The notes under the pieces were generated by a model that had not been told where the DNA came from, ran no database searches, and worked only from the letters and a program-made list of their open reading frames with translations. 64,000 bases of DNA from Flavobacteriales bacterium (GTDB lineage Bacteria; Bacteroidota; Bacteroidia; Flavobacteriales_F; PHOS-HE28), in NCBI GenBank assembly GCA_016715995.1, contig JADJXF010000011.1, forward strand, positions 186,001 through 250,000. Reading direction: 5' to 3'. How positions within the stretch are numbered: the stretch's first letter is position 1; each line of letters opens with the position of its first letter. Position numbers and translations under genes: made by a program. This document shows, one piece after another, positions 19,335 through 27,644 of this stretch.

Positions 19335-19964
19335 ATGCATGCCCTTGTCCACCCCGCTGCCGACCTGGCAACCCCTCCTGCCCTGCCGGCGTATGAGGGC
19401 GCCATGCAGCGGGAGCGGTTCGCAGTGATTGACGTGGAGACCACCGAGGGTGATCCGATCCGTGGGCGGGTGATGGAGGTGGCGGTGGTGGCCATGAACG
19501 GTGCGGAGGAGCGGCTGCGTTGGGACAGCCTGGTGCATCCACGCCAGCGCGTGCCCTGGTTCACGAAGAAGCTGACCGGCATCGACGATTCGCTGCTGCG
19601 CGGCGCACCCTCCTTCCATGAAGTGTTGCGCACCATCGAAACACTAACTCAGGACCGCATCGTGGTGGCCCACAACGCGCGGTTCGATATGACCGCACTA
19701 GCACACGAGTTCGCGCGCACCGGCGTGGTATTCGAGCGGGCCACGCTCTGCACCGAACGGCTCGGCCGTCGGCTTGTCCCCGGCCTGGATCACTACAACC
19801 TCGGACGCTTGTGCCGCTATTTCGGCATCCCCTTCCCTATCGCGCATCGCGCGCTTGCCGATGCCGAGGCCACGGCGGCCTTGCTCGCGCGGTACCTGCA
19901 CGCATTCGGATCAGCGGCGGTGCTGGAAGGCGTGGTGCCCGTGATGCAGGCGCGAAGGGCCTAG
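19335..19964 (+). CDS. DnaQ-like 3'-5' exonuclease
   Basis: The 209-residue product is a DEDDh exonuclease: Exo I AVIDVETTEGDPIRGRVMEVAVV, KKLTGIDDSLLRGAPSF, Exo II VVAHNARFDMTALAHEFAR and Exo III AHRALADAEATAALL (His and Asp ligands). The family includes the proofreading epsilon subunit of DNA polymerase III and free-standing nucleases; with no GIY-YIG or polymerase domain attached, the exact role is open. An alternative start at 19404 (MQRERFAVIDVET) matches the family's usual N-terminus; 19335 is chosen because of the promoter box just before it. The 3' end overlaps the convergent membrane protein by 4 bases. Confidence 0.9.
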   Translation: MHALVHPAADLATPPALPAYEGAMQRERFAVIDVETTEGDPIRGRVMEVAVVAMNGAEERLRWDSLVHPRQRVPWFTKKLTGIDDSLLRGAPSFHEVLRTIETLTQDRIVVAHNARFDMTALAHEFARTGVVFERATLCTERLGRRLVPGLDHYNLGRLCRYFGIPFPIAHRALADAEATAALLARYLHAFGSAAVLEGVVPVMQARRA

Positions 19965-20248
19965 CTCAGCAGCCAGTTCGAGGCCCAGAGCAGCCAAATC
20001 ACGATCCCGCAACCCGTTCCGATCAAGCCCATGCGCATGCCACGGGTGGCACGCTTGACGCTGGCCTCGGTATAGCGGAAGAGGTGCTTCCGCGCGCGTC
20101 GCTGGCCCCAAAGCCCGAAGAGGATGGCATAAACGCCCAACACCACGGCTAGGCTGCAGAGATGCCCCACGAAGGCCAGCGGGATGCTCAGCACGCCGAA
20201 GACCAAGGCCGCCGTGCTCAATGGCAGGTTCTTCTCCTCCTGCTTCAT
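19961..20248 (-). CDS. Small two-helix membrane protein (DUF4190-like)
   Basis: The 95-residue product has two hydrophobic stretches near the N-terminus (STAALVFGVLSIPLAFVGHL and LAVVLGVYAILFGLWG) and one near the C-terminus (GLIGTGCGIVIWLLWASNWLL) with a basic loop between (QRRARKHLF). The pattern recalls DUF4190-type small membrane proteins of unknown function. The start overlaps the coaE stop by 4 bases (ATGA), so it is the last gene of the nusB-coaE block. Confidence 0.75.
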   Translation of the reverse strand: MKQEEKNLPLSTAALVFGVLSIPLAFVGHLCSLAVVLGVYAILFGLWGQRRARKHLFRYTEASVKRATRGMRMGLIGTGCGIVIWLLWASNWLLS

Positions 20249-20835
20249 GCGCTCACCGACTGCATGATCCGCTCGTGAATGGCCAGCACTTGCGGAATGA
20301 TCAGCTCCTGGCCATCGTTCCGGATCGCATGGTGCGCGATGCGCTGGCGCTCCTCCTCGCTAGCCTGGTTCCGCAAGCGCGCGCGGACCTGCTGCTCGGT
20401 GAGGCCATCGCGTTCCATCACCCGCCGAACACGCTCCTGCTCCGGGCAGGCCACCGTGATCACCTGATCGAACTGTTTCCAGCCCTCATTCTCGGCCATG
20501 ATCGCGGCTTCCATGATCACGTACGGCGCCTGTTGATCGCCAGCCCACTGCTGGAAGTTCGCCCGCACGGCAGGATGCACGATGGCATTCACGGCGTTCA
20601 AGGCATCGGCGTCATTGAAGATGATCTTCGCCAAGGCGTTGCGATCCAATCTTCCGGCCGCATAGATGCCTTCGCCGAAACGGACGATGAGGGCCGAGCG
20701 CACGGCCGGGTCCTTGTCCATGAGCGCCTTGGCGCGCTCATCCGCAGCGAAGACCGGGACCCCGAGGACTCCGAAGATGCCGGCCACGGTGGTCTTGCCG
20801 CTGCCCATGCCACCGGTGAGTCCGATCTTCAGCAT
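20245..20835 (-). CDS. coaE: Dephospho-CoA kinase
   Basis: The 196-residue protein carries LTGGMGSGKTTVAGIF (P-loop), FAADERAKALMD, LAKIIFNDADALNAVNAIVHPAVR and a closing MERDGLTEQQVRARL lid segment, all typical of CoaE. It adds the 3' phosphate in the last step of coenzyme A synthesis. It follows yajC by 47 bases. The window's right end carries coaBC, another gene of the same pathway, but the two are not linked. Confidence 0.95.
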   Translation of the reverse strand: MLKIGLTGGMGSGKTTVAGIFGVLGVPVFAADERAKALMDKDPAVRSALIVRFGEGIYAAGRLDRNALAKIIFNDADALNAVNAIVHPAVRANFQQWAGDQQAPYVIMEAAIMAENEGWKQFDQVITVACPEQERVRRVMERDGLTEQQVRARLRNQASEEERQRIAHHAIRNDGQELIIPQVLAIHERIMQSVSA

Positions 20836-20882
20836 CCGCTCTTGGGATTGCCGTGTTGCCGGTATGCGATGGCGAGCGGTGA

Positions 20883-21212
20883 TCAGGCCTTCGCGCTGGC
20901 CTCGTTCAGCTGCTGGGTGCTGTCCAAGGCGATGGCGCTCTTCTCCAAGCGGAGCTTCACGTTGCTGTCCACTTCCACCAGCACAGTGGTGTCCGCCACC
21001 TCCAGCACCTTGCCGTGGATGCCGCCGATGGTGATGACCCGTGCGCCTTTCTGCAACGACTCCCGGAACTTCTTGGCGTCCTTGGCCTTCTTCTGCTGCG
21101 GACGGATCATGAAGAAGTAGAAGACCACCATCAGGAGGCCCATCATGATCCAGAAGCTGTAAGGATTCTGGGCCTGCGCGTCGGCTGCTTGGAGAAGGAT
21201 GTTCAGGTTCAT
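20883..21212 (-). CDS. yajC: Preprotein translocase subunit YajC
   Basis: The 109-residue protein has one transmembrane helix (FWIMMGLLMVVFYFFMI) followed at once by RPQQKKAKDAKKFRESLQKGARVITIGGIHGKV, the signature of YajC, an accessory subunit of the Sec-YidC holotranslocon in the inner membrane. It lies 16 bases after the DUF1573 gene in the same direction. Confidence 0.95.
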   Translation of the reverse strand: MNLNILLQAADAQAQNPYSFWIMMGLLMVVFYFFMIRPQQKKAKDAKKFRESLQKGARVITIGGIHGKVLEVADTTVLVEVDSNVKLRLEKSAIALDSTQQLNEASAKA

Positions 21213-21228
21213 GGTTGTAGAAGTGGTG

Positions 21229-21738
21229 CTAGGGTTGCTTGTTCGTATCGGGGCCGATCACTTCCCCGAAGAGGGTGAGCACCGTGCTGGCAGGCAAGGC
21301 ATTGCTCACCACGGTGATGGACTTGTGCTGCATGCCGCTGCGACCCTCGCTGTCGAAGACGACCGTGATCTCGCCTTGCGCGCCCGGCGCGATGGGGGCC
21401 TTCGGCCAATCCTTGCCAACGGTGCAGCCGCAGGTGCTGTTCACGGCGGAGAGCACGAGCGGGCTTCCGCCGGTGTTCGTGAAGCGGAAGAGCTTCTCCA
21501 CGCGCGCGCCCTGCACCACCTTGCCCATATCGAATTCAAGGGCATCGAAGGTGATGCGCGGGTAGTCCTTCGCATCCAGCTTCTCGTAGCCCGACGCGGG
21601 GAAGTTGAGGTCGCGGGTGCTCACCTCGTCACGCTCGGTATGGTCGGTGAGGAAACAACCCGATAAGCCAACAGCGAATGCACAAGCCATCGCGCTCATG
21701 ACACCACCTGTCTTCAATCGCCCGTTCACCGCTTCCAT
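21229..21738 (-). CDS. DUF1573 lipoprotein
   Basis: The 169-residue product has a lipoprotein signal (MSAMACAFAVGLSGC) and one DUF1573 domain with ITFDALEFDMGKVVQG, FRFTNTGGSPLVLSAVNSTCGCTVGKDWPKAPIAPGAQGEITVVF. The CGCT pair is diagnostic. DUF1573 is an Ig-like fold of unknown role common in Bacteroidota. The start at 21738 was chosen because it follows the nusB stop; 21753 would overlap nusB and 21699 is also possible. Confidence 0.9.
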   Translation of the reverse strand: MEAVNGRLKTGGVMSAMACAFAVGLSGCFLTDHTERDEVSTRDLNFPASGYEKLDAKDYPRITFDALEFDMGKVVQGARVEKLFRFTNTGGSPLVLSAVNSTCGCTVGKDWPKAPIAPGAQGEITVVFDSEGRSGMQHKSITVVSNALPASTVLTLFGEVIGPDTNKQP

Positions 21739-21742
21739 CCGC

Positions 21743-22693
21743 TCAGCTTTCAAGCAATCCCCTGCCCACCTTCGTGATCCTGCCGTCGGACTTCATCTCG
21801 ATGAAGAGCTTGTCGAGCACACCGTTGATGAAGTTCTTGCTCTTCGGCGTGCTGTAGGCCTTGGCGATCTCGATGTACTCGTTCAAGGTCACCTTGGTCG
21901 GGATCTGGTCGAAGACGCGCGCCTCGGTCAGGGCCATCTTCATCAGTATCATGTCGGTGTAAGCGATGCGGTCGGCCTCCCAGTTGCTCGCCTTGGCGGC
22001 GATGAGGGCCTCGTGCTCCTCGCCGAGTTCGATGCACTTGCGGAAGAGCTCGTTGACGAACTCGCGCTCCACCACCGGATCGTGCGTCAGGGCGTTGAGG
22101 CATTGATCGCCGCCCTCTTCCGGACGCCATTGCTCCAGCACGCGCTTCACCAGGCCGGCGGCGATGTCGAGGTCCTCCAGCCAGTAGATGCTGCGGCCCT
22201 CGAACACATCCTGCAAGGCCTCGCTATTCGCCACCTGCTCTTCGAAGAGCTGCACGATGAATGCGCGGTCCTTGCCGAAGGCCGGTTCCGGGTCGGCCAT
22301 GTGCTCCTTGTAGGCCTCGCTCTCCTCCACCGTCTTGTACATGGCGCTGAAGAGCTCCTGGTGGCCCACCCAGCTGACGCGCCGCTTCTCGCATTCCACG
22401 CGCAGGCGATCGCTCTCGGCGATGGCCTTCACCATCAGATTCTCCACGAACCGCCGGCTGGGGTTGAGGTCCCCGGGCGTTGGCAGCTGCTTCTTCCGCC
22501 GCTCCGCCATGCGCAGCTCAGCGATATGGCGCAGCTCGCCGAAGACCAGCAGCAGGGCCAGGTAGAGGTCGTGCGTGCGTTCGATGCCTTGATACAGTTC
22601 CTTCTCCAGTCGCGCCGTGCTGACCGGATCGCTCTGCCAGTACGCATAGAGCGCCTGGTACACTTTGATCCGGAGGTAACGGCGATTCAGCAT
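21743..22693 (-). CDS. nusB: Transcription antitermination protein NusB (long form)
   Basis: The 316-residue protein starts MLNRRYLRIKVYQALYAYWQSD, the family's usual opening. The NusB fold is in the C-terminal half (VEREFVNELFRKCIELGEEHEALIAAKASNWEADRIAYTDMILMKMALTEA, then TKVTLNEYIEIAKAYSTPKSKNFINGVLDKL), and the extra N-terminal helical half is normal in Bacteroidota. NusB joins NusE and boxA RNA to prevent early termination in rRNA operons. The longer frame upstream overlaps the dehydrogenase gene and is not coding. Confidence 0.95.
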   Translation of the reverse strand: MLNRRYLRIKVYQALYAYWQSDPVSTARLEKELYQGIERTHDLYLALLLVFGELRHIAELRMAERRKKQLPTPGDLNPSRRFVENLMVKAIAESDRLRVECEKRRVSWVGHQELFSAMYKTVEESEAYKEHMADPEPAFGKDRAFIVQLFEEQVANSEALQDVFEGRSIYWLEDLDIAAGLVKRVLEQWRPEEGGDQCLNALTHDPVVEREFVNELFRKCIELGEEHEALIAAKASNWEADRIAYTDMILMKMALTEARVFDQIPTKVTLNEYIEIAKAYSTPKSKNFINGVLDKLFIEMKSDGRITKVGRGLLES

Positions 22694-22697
22694 GCGC

Positions 22698-23798
22698 TTA
22701 GAAGCGGAGCCCGGCCTCGCGGATGCCGCTGATGCGGTGCTCTGCGGCCTGGTTCGCGGCGAGGTAGGTAGGGATGTCGAGATCAGCGCTGGCCTTGAAG
22801 ATGCGCAAGGCGGTGTCGTAGATGGCCTCGGTCTGGCCCAGAGCGGCCTTGCGGTTGTACCCATTGCGCTCCCATGCGCAGTTGATGATGCCACCGGCAT
22901 TGATGAGGAAGTCCGGGGCGTAGAGGATCCCCTTCTTCATGACGGCCTTGCCATGCACCGACTCATCGGCGAGCTGGTTGTTGGCCGCGCCCGCGATCAC
23001 GCTGCACTTCAATCGCTTCAAGGTGTCGTCATTCACTGTGGCGCCGAGCGCGCACGGCGAGTAGATGTCCACGTCGAGGTCATACACCTCGTCGGGCTTC
23101 ACGAGCGTGACCGCAGGATGCTCGGCTTTGATGGCCGCGAGCTTGTCGTCGTGGATGTCGGTGATGAAGACCTTGGCGCCGTCCTTCACCAGATAGCCCG
23201 CGAGGTAGCGGCCCACATTCCCGCCTCCTTGGATGGAGACCTTGCGACTGCTGAGCACATCGCTGCCGTACGCCTGCTTCGCGGCGGCCTTCATGCCGCA
23301 GTACACGCCATAGGCCGTCACCGGGCTGGGGTCGCCGCTGCCGCCCATCTCCTCGGGCAGGCCCGCCACGTTGCGCGTCTCCTTGCGGATGTTCACCATC
23401 TCGGTGGTGCTCATGCCTACATCCTCGGCCGTGATGTAGCGGCCGTTGAGGCTCTCCACGAACTGCCCGAAGCGGCGGAACATCGCCTCGGTCTTCTGCG
23501 TGCGGGCATCGCCGATGATCACCGCCTTGCCGCCGCCGAGGTCGAGGCCGGCGAGGGCGCTCTTGTACGTCATGCCGCGGCTCAGCCGGAGCACGTCGTG
23601 CAAGGCCTCGGCCTCGCTGGCATACGGCCACATGCGCGTTCCGCCGAGCGCGGGGCCCAGCGTGGTGTCGTGGATGGCGATGATGGCCTTGAGGCCGGTG
23701 GCGCGATCGAAGCAGAAGAGGACCTCTTCATGATCGTGCTGCTCCATGCGGCCCAGCACCACATCGGTGGCGGCGGTCTTGGTGGCGGTGGTGACCAT
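22698..23798 (-). CDS. Leucine dehydrogenase (Glu/Leu/Phe/Val dehydrogenase family)
   Basis: The 366-residue enzyme has the amino acid site ALGGTRMWPYASEAEALHDVLRLSRGMTYKSALAGLDLGGGKAVI, with Lys residues in MTYKSA and GGGKAV, and the NAD domain with KVSIQGGGNVGRYLAGYL, then ANNQLADE and FLINAGGIINCAWE. This matches leucine/branched-chain dehydrogenases, which reversibly deaminate amino acids with NAD+. It heads the leftward block followed by nusB 4 bases later. Confidence 0.93.
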   Translation of the reverse strand: MVTTATKTAATDVVLGRMEQHDHEEVLFCFDRATGLKAIIAIHDTTLGPALGGTRMWPYASEAEALHDVLRLSRGMTYKSALAGLDLGGGKAVIIGDARTQKTEAMFRRFGQFVESLNGRYITAEDVGMSTTEMVNIRKETRNVAGLPEEMGGSGDPSPVTAYGVYCGMKAAAKQAYGSDVLSSRKVSIQGGGNVGRYLAGYLVKDGAKVFITDIHDDKLAAIKAEHPAVTLVKPDEVYDLDVDIYSPCALGATVNDDTLKRLKCSVIAGAANNQLADESVHGKAVMKKGILYAPDFLINAGGIINCAWERNGYNRKAALGQTEAIYDTALRIFKASADLDIPTYLAANQAAEHRISGIREAGLRF

Positions 23799-23902
23799 GT
23801 ACTGGCGGATTTGAGTGGGTGGATTCTGGGTGGTTGGGGAGGTGAGTCGCGTGCCCGCTAGCGGTCAACCGGTCAATGCGTCCTCCTCCTCCCAGCCCCT
23901 CC

Positions 23903-23910
23903 TACCTTTG
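23903..23910 (+). promoter_or_regulatory. Promoter -7 box for the ABC exporter
   Basis: TACCTTTG is a perfect TAnnTTTG match 65 bases before the ATG at 23976, in the region divergent to the leucine dehydrogenase gene. Confidence 0.55.
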
Positions 23911-23975
23911 GCGCTCTTCCGCATGAACAGCGCCCCAAGCAGGCGGCCAAAAGTAGGAAGTTCCCTTCCGCGCCG

Positions 23976-25853
23976 ATGCGACCGCTCCTGAAGCTGAACC
24001 CGTACTTCGCCAAGTACGTCTGGCATCTCCTTCTGGGCACCGTCTTCATCGCGCTCAGCAACCTGTTCGCGGTGTACGCCCCGCAGGTGGTGCGCGAGGC
24101 CATCGACCTGATCACCGCCGGCTTCCGGCAGATGGACCTGCCGCCGGAGCAGCGCACCTTGGCGGTGCCTGCCATGCTCGACAACTGGATCGGCTGGACG
24201 GGCATCGGGCTGGCCGAGCGCGTCACGGACCTCGGCGACAATGCGCGCATCGCCGCCACCATCGTGTGGCTGGCCGGACTGCTGGCGCTGCTCTACCTGG
24301 TCTTCGCCCTGCTGAAGGGCTTCTTCATGTTCCTCATGCGGCAGACGATCATCGTGGTGAGCCGCCTGATCGAATACGACCTGAAGAACGATGTCTTCGA
24401 CCATTACCAGCGGCTCGACCGCGCCTTCTACAAGCGCAACAGCACCGGCGACCTCATGAACCGCATCAGCGAGGACGTGGGCAAGGTGCGCATGTACCTG
24501 GGCCCGGCGGTGATGTACACCATCAACCTCGTGGTGCTCTTCGTCATGTGCATCGGCTTCATGCTCCACGTGAACGCCGAGCTCACGCTGTGGACGCTGG
24601 CGCCGCTACCCATCATGAGCGTGGCCATCTACTACGTGAGCGATGTGATCAACCGGAAGAGCACGGCGGTGCAGCAGCAGCAGAGCCGCTTGAGCACCTT
24701 GGCGCAGGAGAGCTTCAGCGGCATCCGCGTGCTGAAGGCCTACGCCAAGGAGCCCATGGCGGTGGACCGTTTCCGCGAGGCGGCCGGGGAATACCGAGCG
24801 CGCAGCCTCTCGCAGGCCAAGGTGGATGCGCTCTTCATGCCGGCCATCATGCTGCTCATCGGCGTGAGCACCGTGCTCACCATCCTCGTGGGCGGGCTGA
24901 AGCTGATCAACGGCGACCCCAGCATCACCGTGGGCAACATCGCCGAGTTCGTGATCTACGTGAACATGCTCACCTGGCCGTTCGCGTCCGTGGGCTGGGT
25001 CACCTCCCTGATCCAGCAGGCCTCGGCGAGCATGGTGCGCATCGATGAGTTCATGTCCACGCGGCCGGTCATCGCCGATGAGGCCGATGAATTGCAGGAG
25101 ATCAGCGGCGCGATCACCTTCCGCGCCGTCAGCTTCACGTATCCGGATACGGGCATCACGGCGCTGGACGGCGTCTCGTTCCATGTCCCGGCGGGTGGCA
25201 CCCTCGCCGTGGTGGGCCACACGGGCTGCGGCAAGACCACGCTCGTGGAACTCATCGGCCGCCTCTACGACCCCACCAGCGGCCAGGTGCAGATCGATGG
25301 CGTGGATGTGCGACGGATCAAGCTCGAGCGCCTGCGGCAGCAGCTGGGCACCGTGCCGCAGGACGTCTTCCTCTTCAGCGACAGCATCCGCAACAACATC
25401 GGCTTCCGGCTGGAACCCGGTACCGACAACGAAGGGCGCATCGTCCACGCCGCCCGTATCGCGCAGGTACACAACGATATCCTGGGCTTCCCCAAGGGCT
25501 ACGACACCATCCTGGGCGAGCGCGGCATCACCCTCAGCGGCGGGCAGAAGCAGCGGGTGAGCATCGCGCGGGCCATCATCGCCCGGCCGCGCATCCTGCT
25601 CTTCGACGATGCCCTCAGCGCCGTGGACACCGCCACCGAAGAGGCGATCCTGCGCGAGCTGCGCAGCGTGATGAAAGGGCGCACCACCGTGATCATCAGC
25701 CACCGCATCAGCGCCGTGCGCGATGCCGACCACATCCTGGTGCTGGAGCACGGCCGCATCGTGGAGGAAGGACGCCACGCCGACTTGATCGCCAAAGGCG
25801 GCATCTACACCCAGCTGCACGAGGAGCAGCTGCTGGAAGAGGCGGAAAGCTGA
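23976..25853 (+). CDS. ABC exporter, fused permease and ATPase
   Basis: The 625-residue half-transporter has six predicted helices in its first 340 residues (for example YVWHLLLGTVFIALSNLF and WLAGLLALLYLVFALLKGFFMFL) and a C-terminal ATPase with Walker A VVGHTGCGKTTLVEL, Q-loop VPQDVFLFSD, signature ITLSGGQKQRVSIARAI, Walker B ILLFDDALSAVD and the H-loop ISHRISA. It is of the MsbA/multidrug exporter type, acting as a dimer in the inner membrane. The substrate is not visible. Confidence 0.93.
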   Translation: MRPLLKLNPYFAKYVWHLLLGTVFIALSNLFAVYAPQVVREAIDLITAGFRQMDLPPEQRTLAVPAMLDNWIGWTGIGLAERVTDLGDNARIAATIVWLAGLLALLYLVFALLKGFFMFLMRQTIIVVSRLIEYDLKNDVFDHYQRLDRAFYKRNSTGDLMNRISEDVGKVRMYLGPAVMYTINLVVLFVMCIGFMLHVNAELTLWTLAPLPIMSVAIYYVSDVINRKSTAVQQQQSRLSTLAQESFSGIRVLKAYAKEPMAVDRFREAAGEYRARSLSQAKVDALFMPAIMLLIGVSTVLTILVGGLKLINGDPSITVGNIAEFVIYVNMLTWPFASVGWVTSLIQQASASMVRIDEFMSTRPVIADEADELQEISGAITFRAVSFTYPDTGITALDGVSFHVPAGGTLAVVGHTGCGKTTLVELIGRLYDPTSGQVQIDGVDVRRIKLERLRQQLGTVPQDVFLFSDSIRNNIGFRLEPGTDNEGRIVHAARIAQVHNDILGFPKGYDTILGERGITLSGGQKQRVSIARAIIARPRILLFDDALSAVDTATEEAILRELRSVMKGRTTVIISHRISAVRDADHILVLEHGRIVEEGRHADLIAKGGIYTQLHEEQLLEEAES

Positions 25854-25984
25854 GGCTGCCCCGGAAGTGGAATACCGCGCGCGAATTCATCTCGACATTC
25901 ATCATTCGGTGTTGGATGTTCGATATTCCCACAGAGAACAGACGGAATCCTCGCGGATCCACGTGGCAAGGAAGCTGTCGGCCC

Positions 25985-26932
25985 TTAGCGCTTGGCGATG
26001 CGCTTTACCACGGCGGAGGCGCCGCTGCCATAGCGCAGCAGATACACGCCCTCGGTCAGGTGGCCCAGGTGGAGCGTGGCGGTGGTGCTGGTAACACCCC
26101 TGCGGAGCACGCTACGGCCGGTGGCATCGAAGAGTTCGAGGGTGCCATTGGGTTGAGACAGTTGCACCGTGAGTACATCGGTGGCGGGATTGGGTGCCGC
26201 GGACATGGCCGGCGTGACGGACTCGGGCAGGCCGGTGGTGCTGGCACAGTTGGCAGCTTCCTGGAACAAGAGGTCCACCTCTTGGGGGCTGACAGCACGG
26301 TCATAGAAGCGGATATCGTCCAAGGCCCCTGCGAACTGTACGCCCATGGCAATGCCGTGGTTGGACTGGCTCACGAAGGTCTGTTGGATGGGCGCCACCA
26401 CCAGCACATCATCCAGCCACAGCTGCCAGTTGCCATTGGTGTAGATCAAGGCCACGTGGTGCCACTGCGCATCCGGAATGGGTGGCATTACCGGTGACCA
26501 GAGTGCGGTGCTGTTGCCCGAACTGCCGAGCACCCTGTTCAAGTCGTACAAACTGAGGGCGTAGTCCGTTGCCTCGAAGCTGCCGCCTGCGGCCCGCTTG
26601 CCGAACAGCCACTCCAGATCGCCCACCGCGGTCGATCCGCCCTGGTACCACAGGCTGACGGTGAAGGCATCGGCCGGGGCGATATCCAGATCCGCGGAGA
26701 ACGGAACGGTCACGTGTGAGTTGTTCCCCGGGAACAGCAGGGCGCAACCCGGGTTGCCGCTGCGGTCGTTGGTAGTGGATACGCCACCTACGATCGATCC
26801 ATTGTTGTTCTGGCCACTGAGGTCCATGGTGCTGCCGGCACCGAAGGTCCAATGGCCGCGGAGGCCGACTTCGAGCTGGGCGTGGAGAACGGTGGACAAC
26901 GCGACGAGAACAACAAGTAGGAGTACACGCAT
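25985..26932 (-). CDS. Secreted LamG-domain protein with T9SS sorting domain
   Basis: The 315-residue product has a signal peptide (MRVLLLVVLVALSTVLHAQ), one concanavalin/LamG jelly-roll domain (GLRGHWTFGAG, ALLFPGNNSHVTVPFS, AFTVSLWYQGG, WHHVALIYTNGNWQLWLDDV, AGALDDIRFYDRAVSPQEV) and a type A T9SS domain (SAAPNPATDVLTVQL...EGVYLLRYGSG). LamG domains bind carbohydrates or proteins; a surface adhesin or glycan-binding role is inferred. No catalytic motif is present. Confidence 0.92.
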   Translation of the reverse strand: MRVLLLVVLVALSTVLHAQLEVGLRGHWTFGAGSTMDLSGQNNNGSIVGGVSTTNDRSGNPGCALLFPGNNSHVTVPFSADLDIAPADAFTVSLWYQGGSTAVGDLEWLFGKRAAGGSFEATDYALSLYDLNRVLGSSGNSTALWSPVMPPIPDAQWHHVALIYTNGNWQLWLDDVLVVAPIQQTFVSQSNHGIAMGVQFAGALDDIRFYDRAVSPQEVDLLFQEAANCASTTGLPESVTPAMSAAPNPATDVLTVQLSQPNGTLELFDATGRSVLRRGVTSTTATLHLGHLTEGVYLLRYGSGASAVVKRIAKR

Positions 26933-27068
26933 GCGTACAGGACGCAGATCCGTGCTGCCGAAGTTGCCCTGGGCGCCCCGATTCAGCTCATCGTCGTGGT
27001 TGAGGCCGATAGTGCATGGACGATGGTTATACTGTGATCCGGGGATCGCTCATTTCCCCGTCGATCAC

Positions 27069-27281
27069 ATGATGCACGAACTGAAGGCGCGCGCGAAGTA
27101 CGAGGTGGGTGAACGGGTTACCTACCATGGTGCACCGTGGTTCGTCATTGCCCGGTACTGGCGCCGCAGCACCGATGAGATCCTCTACGACCTGAAGGAA
27201 GACCTGGGGAAACTGAAGATCCACGCCAAGACCAGGAGGAAGGTTGATGAGGGGGAGATAGGGCCGGGCAGGCGGGGGTAA
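27069..27281 (+). CDS. Small basic protein, unknown function
   Basis: The 70-residue product opens MMHELKARAKYEVGERVTYH and has a KOW/SH3-like pattern (VGERVTYHGAPWFVIARYWRRSTDEILYDLKEDLG), as in short beta-barrel proteins that read small ligands or nucleic acid. It is basic at the C-terminus. No close family was recognised, and it stands alone at the left border of the accessory island. Confidence 0.5.
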   Translation: MMHELKARAKYEVGERVTYHGAPWFVIARYWRRSTDEILYDLKEDLGKLKIHAKTRRKVDEGEIGPGRRG

Positions 27282-27644
27282 TGGGGGGCAGCAAAGCATA
27301 AAGCACTCTCGCTAAACGGCCGTCTCCACCCTAGATAACGTCCTATGCGGATGATCGCTACATTGGCGAACAGTCATGGGCCCACACGACGATGACGCTG
27401 GCCACGCGCTGATTGGGAACGTCGGATGCGGTGATTGATCCGTTGGAGACGCGGACGTGGATATCGATGGGCATCGAAGCGGCGAGCCAGGCACCAGCGA
27501 CACGGGAGTTCAACATGGGGGTCTTGCAGACATAAGTTCTTTGGGAGTGCCGGCTCGAAGACTCGCCGTCGCGCCTTCCGCTCCAAGTCCTCGCCGGATT
27601 ACCGGCTGCGGGCTTTCCGCTTCATCGCTCACGCGCCGCTCACC
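27282..27644. other. Gene-poor stretch left of the island
   Basis: No firm gene. The longest notable frame is a leftward 52-codon ORF (27358-27516) reading IDIHVRVSNGSITASDV; it may be a gene remnant. No hairpin or repeat stood out. Confidence 0.5.
27358..27516 (-). CDS. Possible small ORF or gene remnant
   Basis: A 52-residue frame from ATG at 27516, MLNSRVAGAWLAASMPIDIH at the start and VASVIVVWAHDCSPM at the end. The alternation of polar and hydrophobic residues looks protein-like, but there is no homolog that I can name and no promoter box. Confidence 0.2.
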   Translation of the reverse strand: MLNSRVAGAWLAASMPIDIHVRVSNGSITASDVPNQRVASVIVVWAHDCSPM

